Source: Rhizobium leguminosarum
GTDB taxonomy: Bacteria; Pseudomonadota; Alphaproteobacteria; Rhizobiales; Rhizobiaceae
Assembly (NCBI RefSeq): GCF_001679785.1
Contig: NZ_CP016286.1
Coordinates: 3,590,001-3,654,000, forward strand
Direction: 5' to 3'
DNA: 64,000 bases
Part shown: positions 48,103 through 56,825 of the stretch, one piece after another
How the letters are laid out: every line of letters begins with the position of its first letter
Numbering within the stretch: the first letter of the stretch is position 1
Notes under the pieces: generated by a model
Seen by the model: only the letters and a program-made list of their open reading frames with translations
Databases searched by the model: none
Told to the model about the DNA's origin: nothing
Translations under genes and position numbers: made by a program

Positions 48103-50754
48103 ATGACAAGCCCCTCTCGGCAGAAGAAAGGTGCATTTGCGTTCCGTCCCTCGCTTGCCCGGCTGGTGACGACGAAACGCCTGCTGGCGCGCATCGTGCT
48201 CTTTTTCGAGCAGCTGCTGCCGCCTTTGATGCCGGTCCTATCCGTCATCGCCTTTTATCTCTGCGCTTCCTGGTTCGGCCTCTTCCGCAGCGTGCCGGAC
48301 TGGCTGCGCATCCTGCTGCTGATTGCCTTTGCCGCCGCTTTTCTCGTCTCGCTCCTCCCCTTCCGCACCCTTCGCTGGCCGAGGGTCGCAGAAGCCGACC
48401 GCATGCTGGAAGAGCGCAACGGCCTGCCGCACCAGCCGGTCACCGTCCAGGAAGACGAGCCGGCCTTCGATACCCCCTTCGGCCGGGCGCTCTGGCGCGA
48501 GCACCAGACGCGCATGGCCGAAAAGATCGCAGCGCTCGATGCCGGACTGCCGCGGCCTGATATTGCCCCGCATGACCGTTTCGCGCTGCGCGCCGTCCCG
48601 GCGCTGCTGCTTGTCACTGCCTTCGGTTATTCGCTGTCGATCAACGGCGGCTCGATCCGCGACGCGTTGCAGGCAGCACCAGAGCAGGTGGTCAGCGATC
48701 CGGCGGTGCGCATCGACGCCTGGGTGACGCCGCCTTCCTATACCGGCCGCGCCCCGATTTACCTGACGGCTGACGGCAGCGAGCAGGCGCCGATCGGCAT
48801 TCCGCAGTTTTCAGGCCTCACTGTGCGCGTCAGCGGCGGAAAGACGGCGGAAAAAGTCGTGTTCCGCAAGGCGAACGGCGAGGCGCAGGATATCGCCGTG
48901 CAGGCCGATACCAAGCCGCAGCAGACGGCAGCATCTAGCAGTGAGCAGCCGACGGCGGCACCGGCCAGCCAGGCTCTCGTCGCGCAGACGCATATGATGA
49001 AGCTCCAGGAGAACGGTGCACTCGAGGTCAACGGCCGCCGCTGGAGCTTCGACGTTCTCCCCGATAAGGCGCCGGAGATTGCCTTCGACGGCCTGCCGAA
49101 GCCCAGCGTCAACGGAGCACTCGAAATCGGTTTCACCGTCAAGGACGATTACGGCGTCCAAGAGGCGCATGCGGAGATCGTTCCCGTCGAAATAGACCCG
49201 ACGGCAACGCCGCTCTATCCGCTGCCGGAGTACCGGCTGGATATCCCCCGCCGCAACGCCCGCGATGCCAAAGGCGTGACCAGCCGGAACCTGACCGAAC
49301 ATCCGCTTGCCGGTAAGCGCGTACGCGTCACGCTGGTCGCCAAGGATGCCGCCGGCCAGACCGGCCGCAGCCCGCCGCATGAGATGGTGCTGCCGTCGCG
49401 GCCCTTCAACGAGCCGCTTGCCGCGGCCGTCGCCGAGGAGCGGCAGGTTTTTGCGCTCGATACCCGCAAGATGCCGCAGGCGATCGCCCTGAACGAGGCA
49501 CTGACCATCCGTCCCGAAGAGACGATCCCCAAGCTCACCAACTACCTGCTGCTCGAATCCGCCTTGGCGCGCATGAAGCTCGCAAGGGGCGACGATGCGC
49601 TGAAGGATACGGCCCAATATCTCTGGGAGATCGCCCTCGGTATGGAGGACGGCGATCTTTCGCTCGCCGAGCGCAAGCTGCGCGAAGCTCAGCAGAAGCT
49701 TGCCGACGCGTTGGACCGCAACGCTCCGGACGCGGAGATCAAGAAGCTGATGGACGAGCTGCGCAAGGCGATGCAGGACTATATGACCGAGCTTGCAGAG
49801 CGCATGCAGAACGCGCCGATGCAGCCGAACCAGAATGCGCAGAATATCCTTCGTCAGCAGGATCTGGAACGGATGATGGACCAGATCGAGAATCTCGCCC
49901 GCTCCGGCAATCGTGACGCGGCCCAGCAGATGCTGTCGGAATTGCAGCGGATGATGAACAACCTGCAGGCGGGCCGCCCGCAGCGCGGTCAGCAGGGCCA
50001 GGAAAACAGCGAAGCCCGCAAACAGATCGACAAGCTCGGCGAGATCCTGCGCGACCAGCAGAAGCTGATGGAACAGACCTTCCGGTTAGACCAGCAGCTC
50101 AGGGACCGCATGCAGCGCGGCGAGAATGACATGGGCGAAAACGATCCGCTGCTCGACGATATGAATCCCGGAGAGAACGGCGAGCCACAGGACCAGCAGC
50201 AGGGCCAGCAAGGCAAGGAAGGCCAGCAGCCCTCCGACCAGATGACGGCCGAGCAGCTGCGCGAGGCGCTGAAACAGCTGCGCGCCCAGCAGGATGCGCT
50301 CGGCAAGCAGCTCGGCGAATTGCAGAAGAGCCTTGGCGAGATGGGCATGAAGCCTGGCCCGGGCTTTGGCCAGGCGCAGCGCGAAATGGAAGGCGCCGGC
50401 CGTGAACTCGGCCAGGGCCGCGGCCAACCGGCCGTTGAGGGCCAGGGCCGCGCGTTGGAAGCGCTTCGCCAGGGCGCCCGCGACATGATGAACCAGATGA
50501 TGCAGGCGCAGCAGGGCCAGCAAGGTCAAGGCCCGAACGGCCAGGTGGGTCAAGGAGACCAGAACGGCCGCGACCCGCTCGGCCGGCCACGCCGGACCCA
50601 GGGACCTGAGTTCGGCGATAACGTGAAGGTGCCTGACGAAATCGACGTTCAGCGGGCGCGAGAAATTCTCGACGCGATTCGCGAGAAACTCGGCAACAAT
50701 CCACCGCAGGAAATGGAACGGCGCTATCTCGAGCGGCTGCTGGACATCCACTAA
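48103..50754 (+). CDS. TIGR02302 family protein (DUF4175), Gln-rich
   Basis: 883 residues. Two membrane helices near the N-terminus (about 45-85) and one more near 170 are followed by a long extracytoplasmic region, first with a beta-rich domain (200-430, PPSYTGRAPIYLT near its start). From about 470 on it is helical and rich in Gln, Glu, Asp and Met (QQGQQGKEGQQPSDQ, MQAQQGQQGQGPNGQ). The end is the conserved DEIDVQRAREILDAIREKLG...MERRYLERLLDIH. Known from Rhizobiales as TIGR02302; function unknown. Confidence 0.88.
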   Translation: MTSPSRQKKGAFAFRPSLARLVTTKRLLARIVLFFEQLLPPLMPVLSVIAFYLCASWFGLFRSVPDWLRILLLIAFAAAFLVSLLPFRTLRWPRVAEADRMLEERNGLPHQPVTVQEDEPAFDTPFGRALWREHQTRMAEKIAALDAGLPRPDIAPHDRFALRAVPALLLVTAFGYSLSINGGSIRDALQAAPEQVVSDPAVRIDAWVTPPSYTGRAPIYLTADGSEQAPIGIPQFSGLTVRVSGGKTAEKVVFRKANGEAQDIAVQADTKPQQTAASSSEQPTAAPASQALVAQTHMMKLQENGALEVNGRRWSFDVLPDKAPEIAFDGLPKPSVNGALEIGFTVKDDYGVQEAHAEIVPVEIDPTATPLYPLPEYRLDIPRRNARDAKGVTSRNLTEHPLAGKRVRVTLVAKDAAGQTGRSPPHEMVLPSRPFNEPLAAAVAEERQVFALDTRKMPQAIALNEALTIRPEETIPKLTNYLLLESALARMKLARGDDALKDTAQYLWEIALGMEDGDLSLAERKLREAQQKLADALDRNAPDAEIKKLMDELRKAMQDYMTELAERMQNAPMQPNQNAQNILRQQDLERMMDQIENLARSGNRDAAQQMLSELQRMMNNLQAGRPQRGQQGQENSEARKQIDKLGEILRDQQKLMEQTFRLDQQLRDRMQRGENDMGENDPLLDDMNPGENGEPQDQQQGQQGKEGQQPSDQMTAEQLREALKQLRAQQDALGKQLGELQKSLGEMGMKPGPGFGQAQREMEGAGRELGQGRGQPAVEGQGRALEALRQGARDMMNQMMQAQQGQQGQGPNGQVGQGDQNGRDPLGRPRRTQGPEFGDNVKVPDEIDVQRAREILDAIREKLGNNPPQEMERRYLERLLDIH

Positions 50755-50799
50755 CCTGCGTCGCCACCGCACAATAGATCGCAGTCGCTCCAACAGAAT

Positions 50800-50826
50800 G
50801 ACTTTAGGCCGGATCGGCCTAAAGTC
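50800..50826. terminator. Bidirectional hairpin terminator
   Basis: GACTTTAGGCC (50800-50810) and GGCCTAAAGTC (50816-50826): an 11-bp perfect stem with a GGATC loop, between the converging TIGR02302 and cpdR genes. The flanking TCTAAATCCGGATC resembles the repeat at 18200. Confidence 0.65.
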
Positions 50827-50896
50827 TAAATCCGGATCTCAATCGAGGAAGATGAGCCGCATGTCGTCCGAAAACCGCTCACAGCTTTCGGCATCT

Positions 50897-51256
50897 CTAA
50901 GCGACGAGCGCCCGGGCGACTGCCTTGCGGATATCGGGAAGGGCGAATGGCTTGGCGACGACATCGATGATCTTTTCGGCAAGATCGTCGGCTCGTTCGC
51001 GCTGTTCGGCATAACCGGTCATCAGCAGGATCTTCAGACCCGGAAAAGCGTCTTTTGCCTGATGGGCAAGCTCAATGCCGTCCATCACGGGCATGCGTAT
51101 ATCTGAAAGCAGCAGATCGTAGACCCCGTCCTTGAGCTTCTCCAGGCCCTCGGCCCCGTCGGCCGCTTCATCGGTCTCGTGGCCATCAAGCCGCAGGGCC
51201 CGGGCTACGAAGGACCGCAGGGAGTCCTCGTCTTCCGTAATCAGAATTCTTGCCAT
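50897..51256 (-). CDS. cpdR: Response regulator CpdR (single-domain receiver)
   Basis: 119 residues from the ATG at 51256. A receiver domain only, with acidic residues in EDED (8-11), the phosphorylated Asp52 (LLLSDIRMP), Thr80 and Lys102. The sequence fits CpdR, which when unphosphorylated helps ClpXP degrade CtrA and other cell-cycle proteins; it is phosphorylated by the CckA-ChpT relay. In the leader, 86-93 nt before the ATG, is the sequence TTAACCAT (minus strand), an exact match to the CtrA 8-mer. In Caulobacter the cpdR gene is a CtrA target. Confidence 0.92.
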   Translation of the reverse strand: MARILITEDEDSLRSFVARALRLDGHETDEAADGAEGLEKLKDGVYDLLLSDIRMPVMDGIELAHQAKDAFPGLKILLMTGYAEQRERADDLAEKIIDVVAKPFALPDIRKAVARALVA

Positions 51257-51341
51257 ATGTGCATCGCTCCGTATCAGCCCCGCGACGGAAATCACCAGAC
51301 TTTCCTTTTCGATCGGTAAAGATGAGGAAGCGATGGACGAG

Positions 51342-51349
51342 ATGGTTAA
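51342..51349 (-). promoter_or_regulatory. CtrA-like box upstream of cpdR
   Basis: TTAACCAT on the minus strand, 86-93 nt before the cpdR ATG; identical to the 8-mer half of the CtrA consensus. Confidence 0.5.
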
Positions 51350-51372
51350 CAACCCGTCTCGAAGGCAACAGC

Positions 51373-51915
51373 TCAGGCGTCCCCGGTCACCACGCCGACG
51401 AAGGGCAGTTCGCGAAAGGCATAGGCGACATCCATGCCGTAGCCGACGACAAAATAGTCGGGGCATTCGAAGCCGACATAATCAGCCTCCAGCTTTTCCT
51501 TGCGCTTGACGCGCTTATCGAGCAGCACGGCGATCGTGACGTTGCGCGCGCCACGTTCGAAGAGCAGCTCCTTGGCAAAGAGCAGCGTCCGGCCGGATTC
51601 GAGGATATCATCGATCAGCAGGACGTCGCGGCCATGCACGTCGCTGTCTATGTCCTTGACGATGCGAACGCCCTGCGAAACCGTGCCGATGCCGTAACTC
51701 GACAGCGTGATGAACTCGACCTCCGGGGCAAGCCCGCTATCATGCAGGGCGCGAATCAGGTCGGCGGCGAAGATGAAGGAACCCTTCAGCACGGCGATGA
51801 CGAGCAGGTCCTTGGTCGGACCATTGGCGATCTCCCGCGCCATCGAATGATTGCGCTCGGCGATCTGCTCGGCAGTGAAGAGCGGCTCGATGTTTTTTCC
51901 GCGCACGACAGGCAT
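51373..51915 (-). CDS. hpt: Hypoxanthine phosphoribosyltransferase
   Basis: 180 residues from the ATG at 51915, with GGAG nine bases upstream; an ATG 15 nt earlier has none. It salvages hypoxanthine and guanine to IMP and GMP with PRPP. The PRPP motif is VLLIDDILESGRTL and the catalytic region contains ELDFITLSSYG-type residues (VEFITLSSYG). The C-terminus is short, as in bacterial Hpt. It is followed by cpdR 116 nt away on the same strand; independent transcription is likely. Confidence 0.94.
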   Translation of the reverse strand: MPVVRGKNIEPLFTAEQIAERNHSMAREIANGPTKDLLVIAVLKGSFIFAADLIRALHDSGLAPEVEFITLSSYGIGTVSQGVRIVKDIDSDVHGRDVLLIDDILESGRTLLFAKELLFERGARNVTIAVLLDKRVKRKEKLEADYVGFECPDYFVVGYGMDVAYAFRELPFVGVVTGDA

Positions 51916-52042
51916 AAGGGCTTGCTCCATGAAAAGAAGGGTAAGCCGTTAGCACATATGCGAGCCTGAAACAGCCTCGCCGGCTACGAAATTAACGCGA
52001 TTGGCGCGACCTGCGACGCGAAAATCGGCAATCCATGTCCGG

Positions 52043-52702
52043 TTACGTCTGTGGCAGGAAGGAAAGCCGGACTTCCGGCATTTTTCCGCCGGCATGCTGG
52101 ACACGAGCCGAGAAGCCCCGGCTCTGGCCGCCATAGATCACATCGGCGGGCGGGTTGATGACGATGCTTGCGGTCAGCCGTTCGTCGGTCACGAGATCGG
52201 CACGGATCGGATGCACCGTCTGCGTCGTGCCGCTCTCGTTTTCGATGATGCCGTTGATGACGAGCACGCGCATGCCGTTCGCATCGCGCGGCGTCACCGT
52301 GACATGGGTGAAATGCAGCGACGCTCCGGAACTGGTTCGCTCGCCGGAAAGGCCGGAGAAGCCACCCGCAAGTCCGAAGACGAGCACGACCAGCGCCAGC
52401 ACCAGCGCTGCGAAACTCCGCATCGACGCGCGCTGCAGCCAGGATTCCACGGTCTGCAGAACGGAAGCAGCCATTGCCGGCATGCGCGGCGGCGGTGCGG
52501 CGTGTGTCGCAGCCATGCGCTTGCGGTTGTCGTTATAGGTCCTTGCACTGAATTCCCTGGGCCGCACTTTGCCGAGGGTAACGAATTCGGCGTCGGAGAT
52601 ATCGGCAGGGCGCGCCGGGCGGTACTGGCGGTTGGCGGGTTCCGGCGGCAGGAAATCATAGGCCTGGCCCGGCGTCCGGCGACTGAAGAAGGATGCTTCC
52701 AT
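52043..52702 (-). CDS. Single-pass membrane protein, divergent from ftsE
   Basis: 219 residues from the ATG at 52702 (MEASFFSRR). A proline-rich hydrophilic N-terminus (1-90) precedes one membrane helix (about 95-115), then a 100-residue outer domain with FTHVTVTPRDANGMRVLVI, INGIIENESG and a late RLSFLP. The outer domain looks like an Ig-like/FxLYD-type beta domain found in many rhizobial proteins. Relatives in the same place sometimes carry an N-terminal zinc ribbon (MJ0042); I see none here. Function unknown. Confidence 0.75.
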   Translation of the reverse strand: MEASFFSRRTPGQAYDFLPPEPANRQYRPARPADISDAEFVTLGKVRPREFSARTYNDNRKRMAATHAAPPPRMPAMAASVLQTVESWLQRASMRSFAALVLALVVLVFGLAGGFSGLSGERTSSGASLHFTHVTVTPRDANGMRVLVINGIIENESGTTQTVHPIRADLVTDERLTASIVINPPADVIYGGQSRGFSARVQHAGGKMPEVRLSFLPQT

Positions 52703-52787
52703 GGTGGCTGCCTCGCAGATGTCCACATGGTTTCGTTGCCAGGAGAAATCTGGCATTGAAACGAATCCTGCTCAGTCGTAAATTTTA

Positions 52788-52795
52788 ATGGTTAA
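52788..52795 (-). promoter_or_regulatory. CtrA-like box in the ftsE / membrane-protein divergent region
   Basis: TTAACCAT on the minus strand, between the starts at 52702 (86-93 nt) and 52908 (113-120 nt). Identical to the CtrA 8-mer half-site. Confidence 0.45.
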
Positions 52796-52850
52796 TGCTT
52801 CGCAAAGATCGCCATCAAACGGGCGTCTTTCCAGCAAAATTTACCGGCTG

Positions 52851-52867
52851 TTAACGGTGTTGGTTAA
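52851..52867 (+). promoter_or_regulatory. Paired TTAA half-sites before ftsE
   Basis: TTAACGGTGTTGGTTAA: two TTAA boxes with 9 nt between, whereas the CtrA consensus has 7. About 40-57 nt before the ftsE TTG. Confidence 0.3.
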
Positions 52868-52907
52868 CAAGTCGTGCGGTGAAACCCACAACAGACTGAG
52901 CTGCCCG

Positions 52908-53567
52908 TTGATCCACTTCGAGAATGTCGGTTTGCGATATGGCATGGGCCCGGAAATCCTCCGGGACCTGACTTTTGACATTCCGAAGAAATCCTTTCAG
53001 TTCCTGACGGGTCCATCGGGCGCCGGCAAGACGTCGCTGCTGCGGATGCTTTTCATGTCGCTGCAGCCGACGCGCGGCCTGATCCGCATGTTCGGGCGCG
53101 ACATTTCCGAAATCCCCCGCCCCGAACTGCCGCTTTTGCGCCGCCGCGTCGGCATCGTCTTCCAGGATTTCCGCCTCCTTGACCATCTCACCACCTATGA
53201 GAATGTCGCTTTGCCCTTGCGGGTGCGTGGCAAGGATGAGAGCTCCTACAAGACCGACGTCCTCGAACTTTTGAAATGGGTCGGCCTCGGCGAACGCATC
53301 AACGTGCTGCCGCCCGTACTCTCCGGCGGCGAGAAGCAGCGCGCGGCAATCGCCCGGGCGCTGATGGATCGGCCGGAAGTGCTGCTGGCCGACGAGCCGA
53401 CCGGCAATGTCGACCCGCCGATGGCCAGGCGCCTGCTCAACCTTTTCCTCGAGCTGAACCGCCTCGGCACGGCAGTCGTGATCGCCACCCATGATCTGGC
53501 GCTGATGGAGCAGGTGGAAGCCCGCCGCATGATCCTCTCAGAGGGGCATCTCGATATTTATGACTGA
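52908..53567 (+). CDS. ftsE: Cell division ATP-binding protein FtsE
   Basis: 219 residues if translation starts at the TTG at 52908 (LIHFENVGLRYGMGPEIL), which gives the normal FtsE length. An ABC ATPase with Walker A GPSGAGKTS, signature LSGGEKQR and Walker B VLLADEPTG. With FtsX it regulates periplasmic peptidoglycan hydrolases at the division site. Upstream in-frame starts are open but have no conserved sequence. It overlaps ftsX by 8 nt. Confidence 0.93.
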   Translation: MIHFENVGLRYGMGPEILRDLTFDIPKKSFQFLTGPSGAGKTSLLRMLFMSLQPTRGLIRMFGRDISEIPRPELPLLRRRVGIVFQDFRLLDHLTTYENVALPLRVRGKDESSYKTDVLELLKWVGLGERINVLPPVLSGGEKQRAAIARALMDRPEVLLADEPTGNVDPPMARRLLNLFLELNRLGTAVVIATHDLALMEQVEARRMILSEGHLDIYD

Positions 53568-54573
53568 GCCCCCGTCCAGAAACCCCGAGAAGGCGTCTGC
53601 CAAGACCCAGCAGAAGCGGCCGGAATTGCGCGTGCGCCCGACCGCGCCGATCCTGCCGCCTTCCAACATCCAGGGCAGCGCCTTGATGGTGGTGATATCG
53701 ATCATGGCCTTTCTCGCCTGCCTGACGCTCGGCGGCGTCAGCATGGTGCGCTCGACGGCGGCAAGCTGGGAGAGCCAGATCTCCCGCGAGATCACCATTC
53801 AGATCAAGCCGGACGACAATCTCGACATGGAAAAGGCGCTGGCCCAGGCGCGCGACCTGGCGCTGACCTTCGTCGGCACCAAGAGCGGCCAGATCGTCGA
53901 CGAGGCGGCGACCGCTCGCCTGCTCGAACCGTGGCTCGGCCCGGGTCTCGATCTCAAGGATCTGCCCGTTCCCCGTCTCGTCATCATCACCATCGACGAG
54001 AGCAATCCGCCGGATTTCGGTTCGATGCGGGCGCTGCTGAAGGACAGTATCCCGCAGGCCACCCTCGACGATCACCGCACCTGGGTCGACCGGCTGGTGT
54101 CCATGGCGCACACGACGGTCATGATCGGCACCGGCATCCTGCTCCTGGTTTTCACCGCAATGGTGCTCACCGTCGTCTTCGCCACGCGCGGCGCGTTGTC
54201 GGGCAACCGTCACGTTGTCGAAGTGCTGCATTTCGTCGGCGCCGAAAGCTCCTTCGTCGCCACTGAATTCCAGAAGCATTTCCTGAAGATCAGCCTCAAA
54301 GGCTCGGCGATCGGCAGCGCGCTTGCCGCTCTCTTCTTCGCCACCGCCGGTTTCTGGCAAAGCCGCACCCTTGCCACTCCGGAAACGGACCAGGCGACCG
54401 CGCTCTTCGGCACCTTCTCCGTCGGTGTGCTCGGTTATGCCGGCATCTTCGCAACGATGATCGTCATCGCGCTCCTGACCACCTTCACCGCGCGGCTGAC
54501 CGTCATGCGGACGATCTACGAAATCGATACGCTACGCTCGGACCCGACGCGCACCGACGGCATCGGAAGTTGA
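53560..54573 (+). CDS. ftsX: Cell division protein FtsX
   Basis: 337 residues. Four membrane helices: one near 42-62, then three near 182-205, 235-258 and 282-310, with a long periplasmic loop between the first two. A hydrophilic N-terminus (1-35) is rich in Pro, Lys and Arg. It is an ABC-permease that transmits FtsE ATPase activity to cell-wall hydrolases. Its start overlaps the ftsE stop by 8 nt. Its family neighbour, a hydrolase activator, is not in the window. Confidence 0.94.
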   Translation: MTEPPSRNPEKASAKTQQKRPELRVRPTAPILPPSNIQGSALMVVISIMAFLACLTLGGVSMVRSTAASWESQISREITIQIKPDDNLDMEKALAQARDLALTFVGTKSGQIVDEAATARLLEPWLGPGLDLKDLPVPRLVIITIDESNPPDFGSMRALLKDSIPQATLDDHRTWVDRLVSMAHTTVMIGTGILLLVFTAMVLTVVFATRGALSGNRHVVEVLHFVGAESSFVATEFQKHFLKISLKGSAIGSALAALFFATAGFWQSRTLATPETDQATALFGTFSVGVLGYAGIFATMIVIALLTTFTARLTVMRTIYEIDTLRSDPTRTDGIGS

Positions 54574-54640
54574 TCGTGACCGTGCCGTTTTGCCATGAAA
54601 GCGTCTGTTCCGCGCCGCAATCAGCGTATAATCACGATTC

Positions 54641-55357
54641 ATGACGATGGGACACACGACACCCAACCCGATTCATCAGGACCCGGAGCTTGATCGCCCG
54701 ACAGCTTTGCTGCCGCGGCGCGGGCCGATCCGCCGCCTGCTGCGCTGGGGCGGCTTTGCCTGCTTGCTGGCAATCGCCTTGGTATTCGGGGGGTTTTTGC
54801 GTTTTGCCGATTCCGTGACGACGCTGAAGCCCCCGGCCGAACCGAAGGCGGATGCCATCGTGGTGCTGACGGGTGGTTACCAGCGCATCGACCAGGCCGT
54901 GGAGCTGCTGCAGAAGGGTGCCGGCAAGCGCTTGCTCATTTCCGGCGCCCACCCGACGACGACGCCGGCACAGATCCGCAAGATGACGCAGGGTTCGGCC
55001 GATCTCTTCTCCTGCTGTGTCGATATCGGTTACGATGCGATCGACACGATCGGCAATGCCGAGGAAGCTTCGAACTGGATCCACGCCAAGGGATACCGCA
55101 GCGTTCTGATCGTCACCAACAACTACCACATGCCGCGAAGCCTCGCCGAGCTCTCTTATGTCGATCCCGACATCGAGTTCATCGCTTATCCCGTGGTCAA
55201 CTCGGATTTGAAGAGCCGCAACTGGTTCACCGACCCGAATGCGATGCGCGTCATGCTGGCCGAATATGTGAAAGTGCTGCTGACCGGCGCCCGCAACATC
55301 ACCGGCTTCGGCCGCCACACCGGGCTGCGCTCGGCAGGCGTATCCGCCACAGACTGA
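54641..55357 (+). CDS. YdcF family protein (DUF218)
   Basis: 238 residues. An N-terminal membrane helix (about 35-55) is followed by the DUF218 domain (about 60-220) with the motif ADAIVVLTGGYQRIDQAVELLQ, GKRLLISGAHP and VIVTNNYHMPRS. The family includes ElyC of E. coli, which affects peptidoglycan and lipid-carrier metabolism. It starts 68 nt after ftsX, and the PlsC-like gene follows, so an envelope role is likely. Substrate unknown. Confidence 0.9.
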   Translation: MTMGHTTPNPIHQDPELDRPTALLPRRGPIRRLLRWGGFACLLAIALVFGGFLRFADSVTTLKPPAEPKADAIVVLTGGYQRIDQAVELLQKGAGKRLLISGAHPTTTPAQIRKMTQGSADLFSCCVDIGYDAIDTIGNAEEASNWIHAKGYRSVLIVTNNYHMPRSLAELSYVDPDIEFIAYPVVNSDLKSRNWFTDPNAMRVMLAEYVKVLLTGARNITGFGRHTGLRSAGVSATD

Positions 55358-55444
55358 GCTTTTACATCAGGGCAGCATCAAACGCTTTTTATGACGGGCA
55401 ATATCGTGTAGGCCGGTCGCGTGAGCATGCCTCGGGAAAGTTTC

Positions 55445-56242
55445 ATGATCGCCCTGCGTTCCGTTCTCTTCAACACGATCTTCTATGCCAACCTCATCAT
55501 CCGGATGATCGTGCTCTCGCCCTACTATTTCGTGGTGCCGCGCAAGATCGCCTATGCGATTCCGAAGAACTGGGCGCGTTCCAACCACTGGCTGATGCGG
55601 GTGATCGTCGGCACCACCTTCGAGATCGAGGGCCTAGAGAACCTGCCTGATGGCAGTTACATCCTGGCGCCGAAGCATCAGTCCTTCTGGGATACCTACG
55701 CACTGCTGCCTTGGCTGAAGGATCCGGTCTACATCCTGAAGCGCGAACTGATGTGGATTCCGCTCTTCGGCTGGTATGCGAAGAAACAGCGCATGATCCC
55801 GGTCGATCGCGGCGCCCGCGGCAAGGTGATGGTGGAAGTGTTGAAACGCACGAAGGAAGAGCTGTCGACCGGCCGCCAGCTCATCATCTATCCCGAGGGT
55901 ACTCGCCGCCCGCCGGGCGCAGAACCGCTCTATAAATACGGCATCGCCCGCATGTACCGCGACCTTAACCTCCCCGTCGTGCCGGTCGCCATGCATCCCG
56001 GCCTCTTCTGGCCGCGGCGGAGCATTCGTCGTTATCCCGGCCATTTCAAGGTGAAGATCCTGCCGCCGATCGCGCCCGGAATGGATCCGGGCGCCTTTTT
56101 TGCCCATCTGATCGAGGTATCGGAGCGAGCAAGCGACGAGCTTCTGCTCGAAACCGTGGCGCAAAATCCGCATCTGCCGCTCCCGCCGACGGCCGTCGAA
56201 AGACTGGTCGAGCTGCGCAAGCTGAACGCGGCAACTGGCTGA
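55445..56242 (+). CDS. 1-acyl-sn-glycerol-3-phosphate acyltransferase (PlsC-like)
   Basis: 265 residues from the ATG at 55445, which has GGGAAAG just upstream; a GTG at 55421 and ATG at 55427 are weaker. An N-terminal hydrophobic anchor precedes the acyltransferase domain with the catalytic HQSFWDT (HX4D) and the lipid-binding PEGTRRPPGAEP, and MIPVDRGARGK. It adds the second acyl chain to make phosphatidic acid or a related lipid. It is one of several PlsC-like genes in rhizobia, so it may serve ornithine-lipid or other synthesis. Confidence 0.92.
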   Translation: MIALRSVLFNTIFYANLIIRMIVLSPYYFVVPRKIAYAIPKNWARSNHWLMRVIVGTTFEIEGLENLPDGSYILAPKHQSFWDTYALLPWLKDPVYILKRELMWIPLFGWYAKKQRMIPVDRGARGKVMVEVLKRTKEELSTGRQLIIYPEGTRRPPGAEPLYKYGIARMYRDLNLPVVPVAMHPGLFWPRRSIRRYPGHFKVKILPPIAPGMDPGAFFAHLIEVSERASDELLLETVAQNPHLPLPPTAVERLVELRKLNAATG

Positions 56243-56244
56243 GA

Positions 56245-56775
56245 TCAGGCGGCGCGGAGCCGCTCCACTTCGTTGACGACCTGCTCCAGCCAATGGTCGC
56301 GAATGCCCATCTGCTTCAGATGCGTCAGCGTGTTGAAGACATAGGCGTCATTCGGACCAGACTGGCCTTTTGCTTCGTTCACCACGCGTGCCGCCGCAAG
56401 CGCATCGAGTGCGCCGGCATATTGCTCATGCTCGCGGTCGATGATGTAGGCGACCGCTTCCACCCGGCGCCGGCCGGCAAGCTGCAGCCGCACCCGGCGC
56501 TCCAGGTAGACATTGGTCACCAGCTCGCGGGCGCGGAGATAATCGATCACCTCATCCCATTTTTCAGGCGAAATTCGGAAAGCCATGCCGCGGCAGGCAC
56601 CACCCCTGTCGAGGCCGAGAACCAGGCCCGGATTGTCGCGTGTGCCACGATGGACAAAGGAGCGGACGCAGAGCGAACGCCTGTAGCCATAGACCAGGGC
56701 CTCTGCCCGCTCCATGAACTCGAAGCCCGGATTCCACATCAGCGAACCGTAGCCAAATACCCAAAATTCGTCCAT
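56245..56775 (-). CDS. Gamma-glutamylcyclotransferase (ChaC family)
   Basis: 176 residues from the ATG at 56775 (MDEFWVFGYGSLMWNPG). The N-terminal FGYGSLMW is the ChaC substrate-binding signature. Other family segments are SFVHRGTRDNPGLVLGLDRGG and AYIIDREHEQYAG. It degrades glutathione to 5-oxoproline and Cys-Gly. It diverges from the DUF2125 gene with 50 nt between starts and converges with the PlsC-like gene. Confidence 0.94.
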   Translation of the reverse strand: MDEFWVFGYGSLMWNPGFEFMERAEALVYGYRRSLCVRSFVHRGTRDNPGLVLGLDRGGACRGMAFRISPEKWDEVIDYLRARELVTNVYLERRVRLQLAGRRRVEAVAYIIDREHEQYAGALDALAAARVVNEAKGQSGPNDAYVFNTLTHLKQMGIRDHWLEQVVNEVERLRAA

Positions 56776-56825
56776 ATCGCACGCCAGACCGGAATCACAT
56801 TTGCGATTCACCATTGGAGAACATC

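Noticed and set aside
50180..50560. Repeated CAG/GGC-rich DNA in the TIGR02302 gene as a tandem repeat array
   Set aside because: It is codon-level low complexity (Gln, Gly) without a fixed repeat unit.
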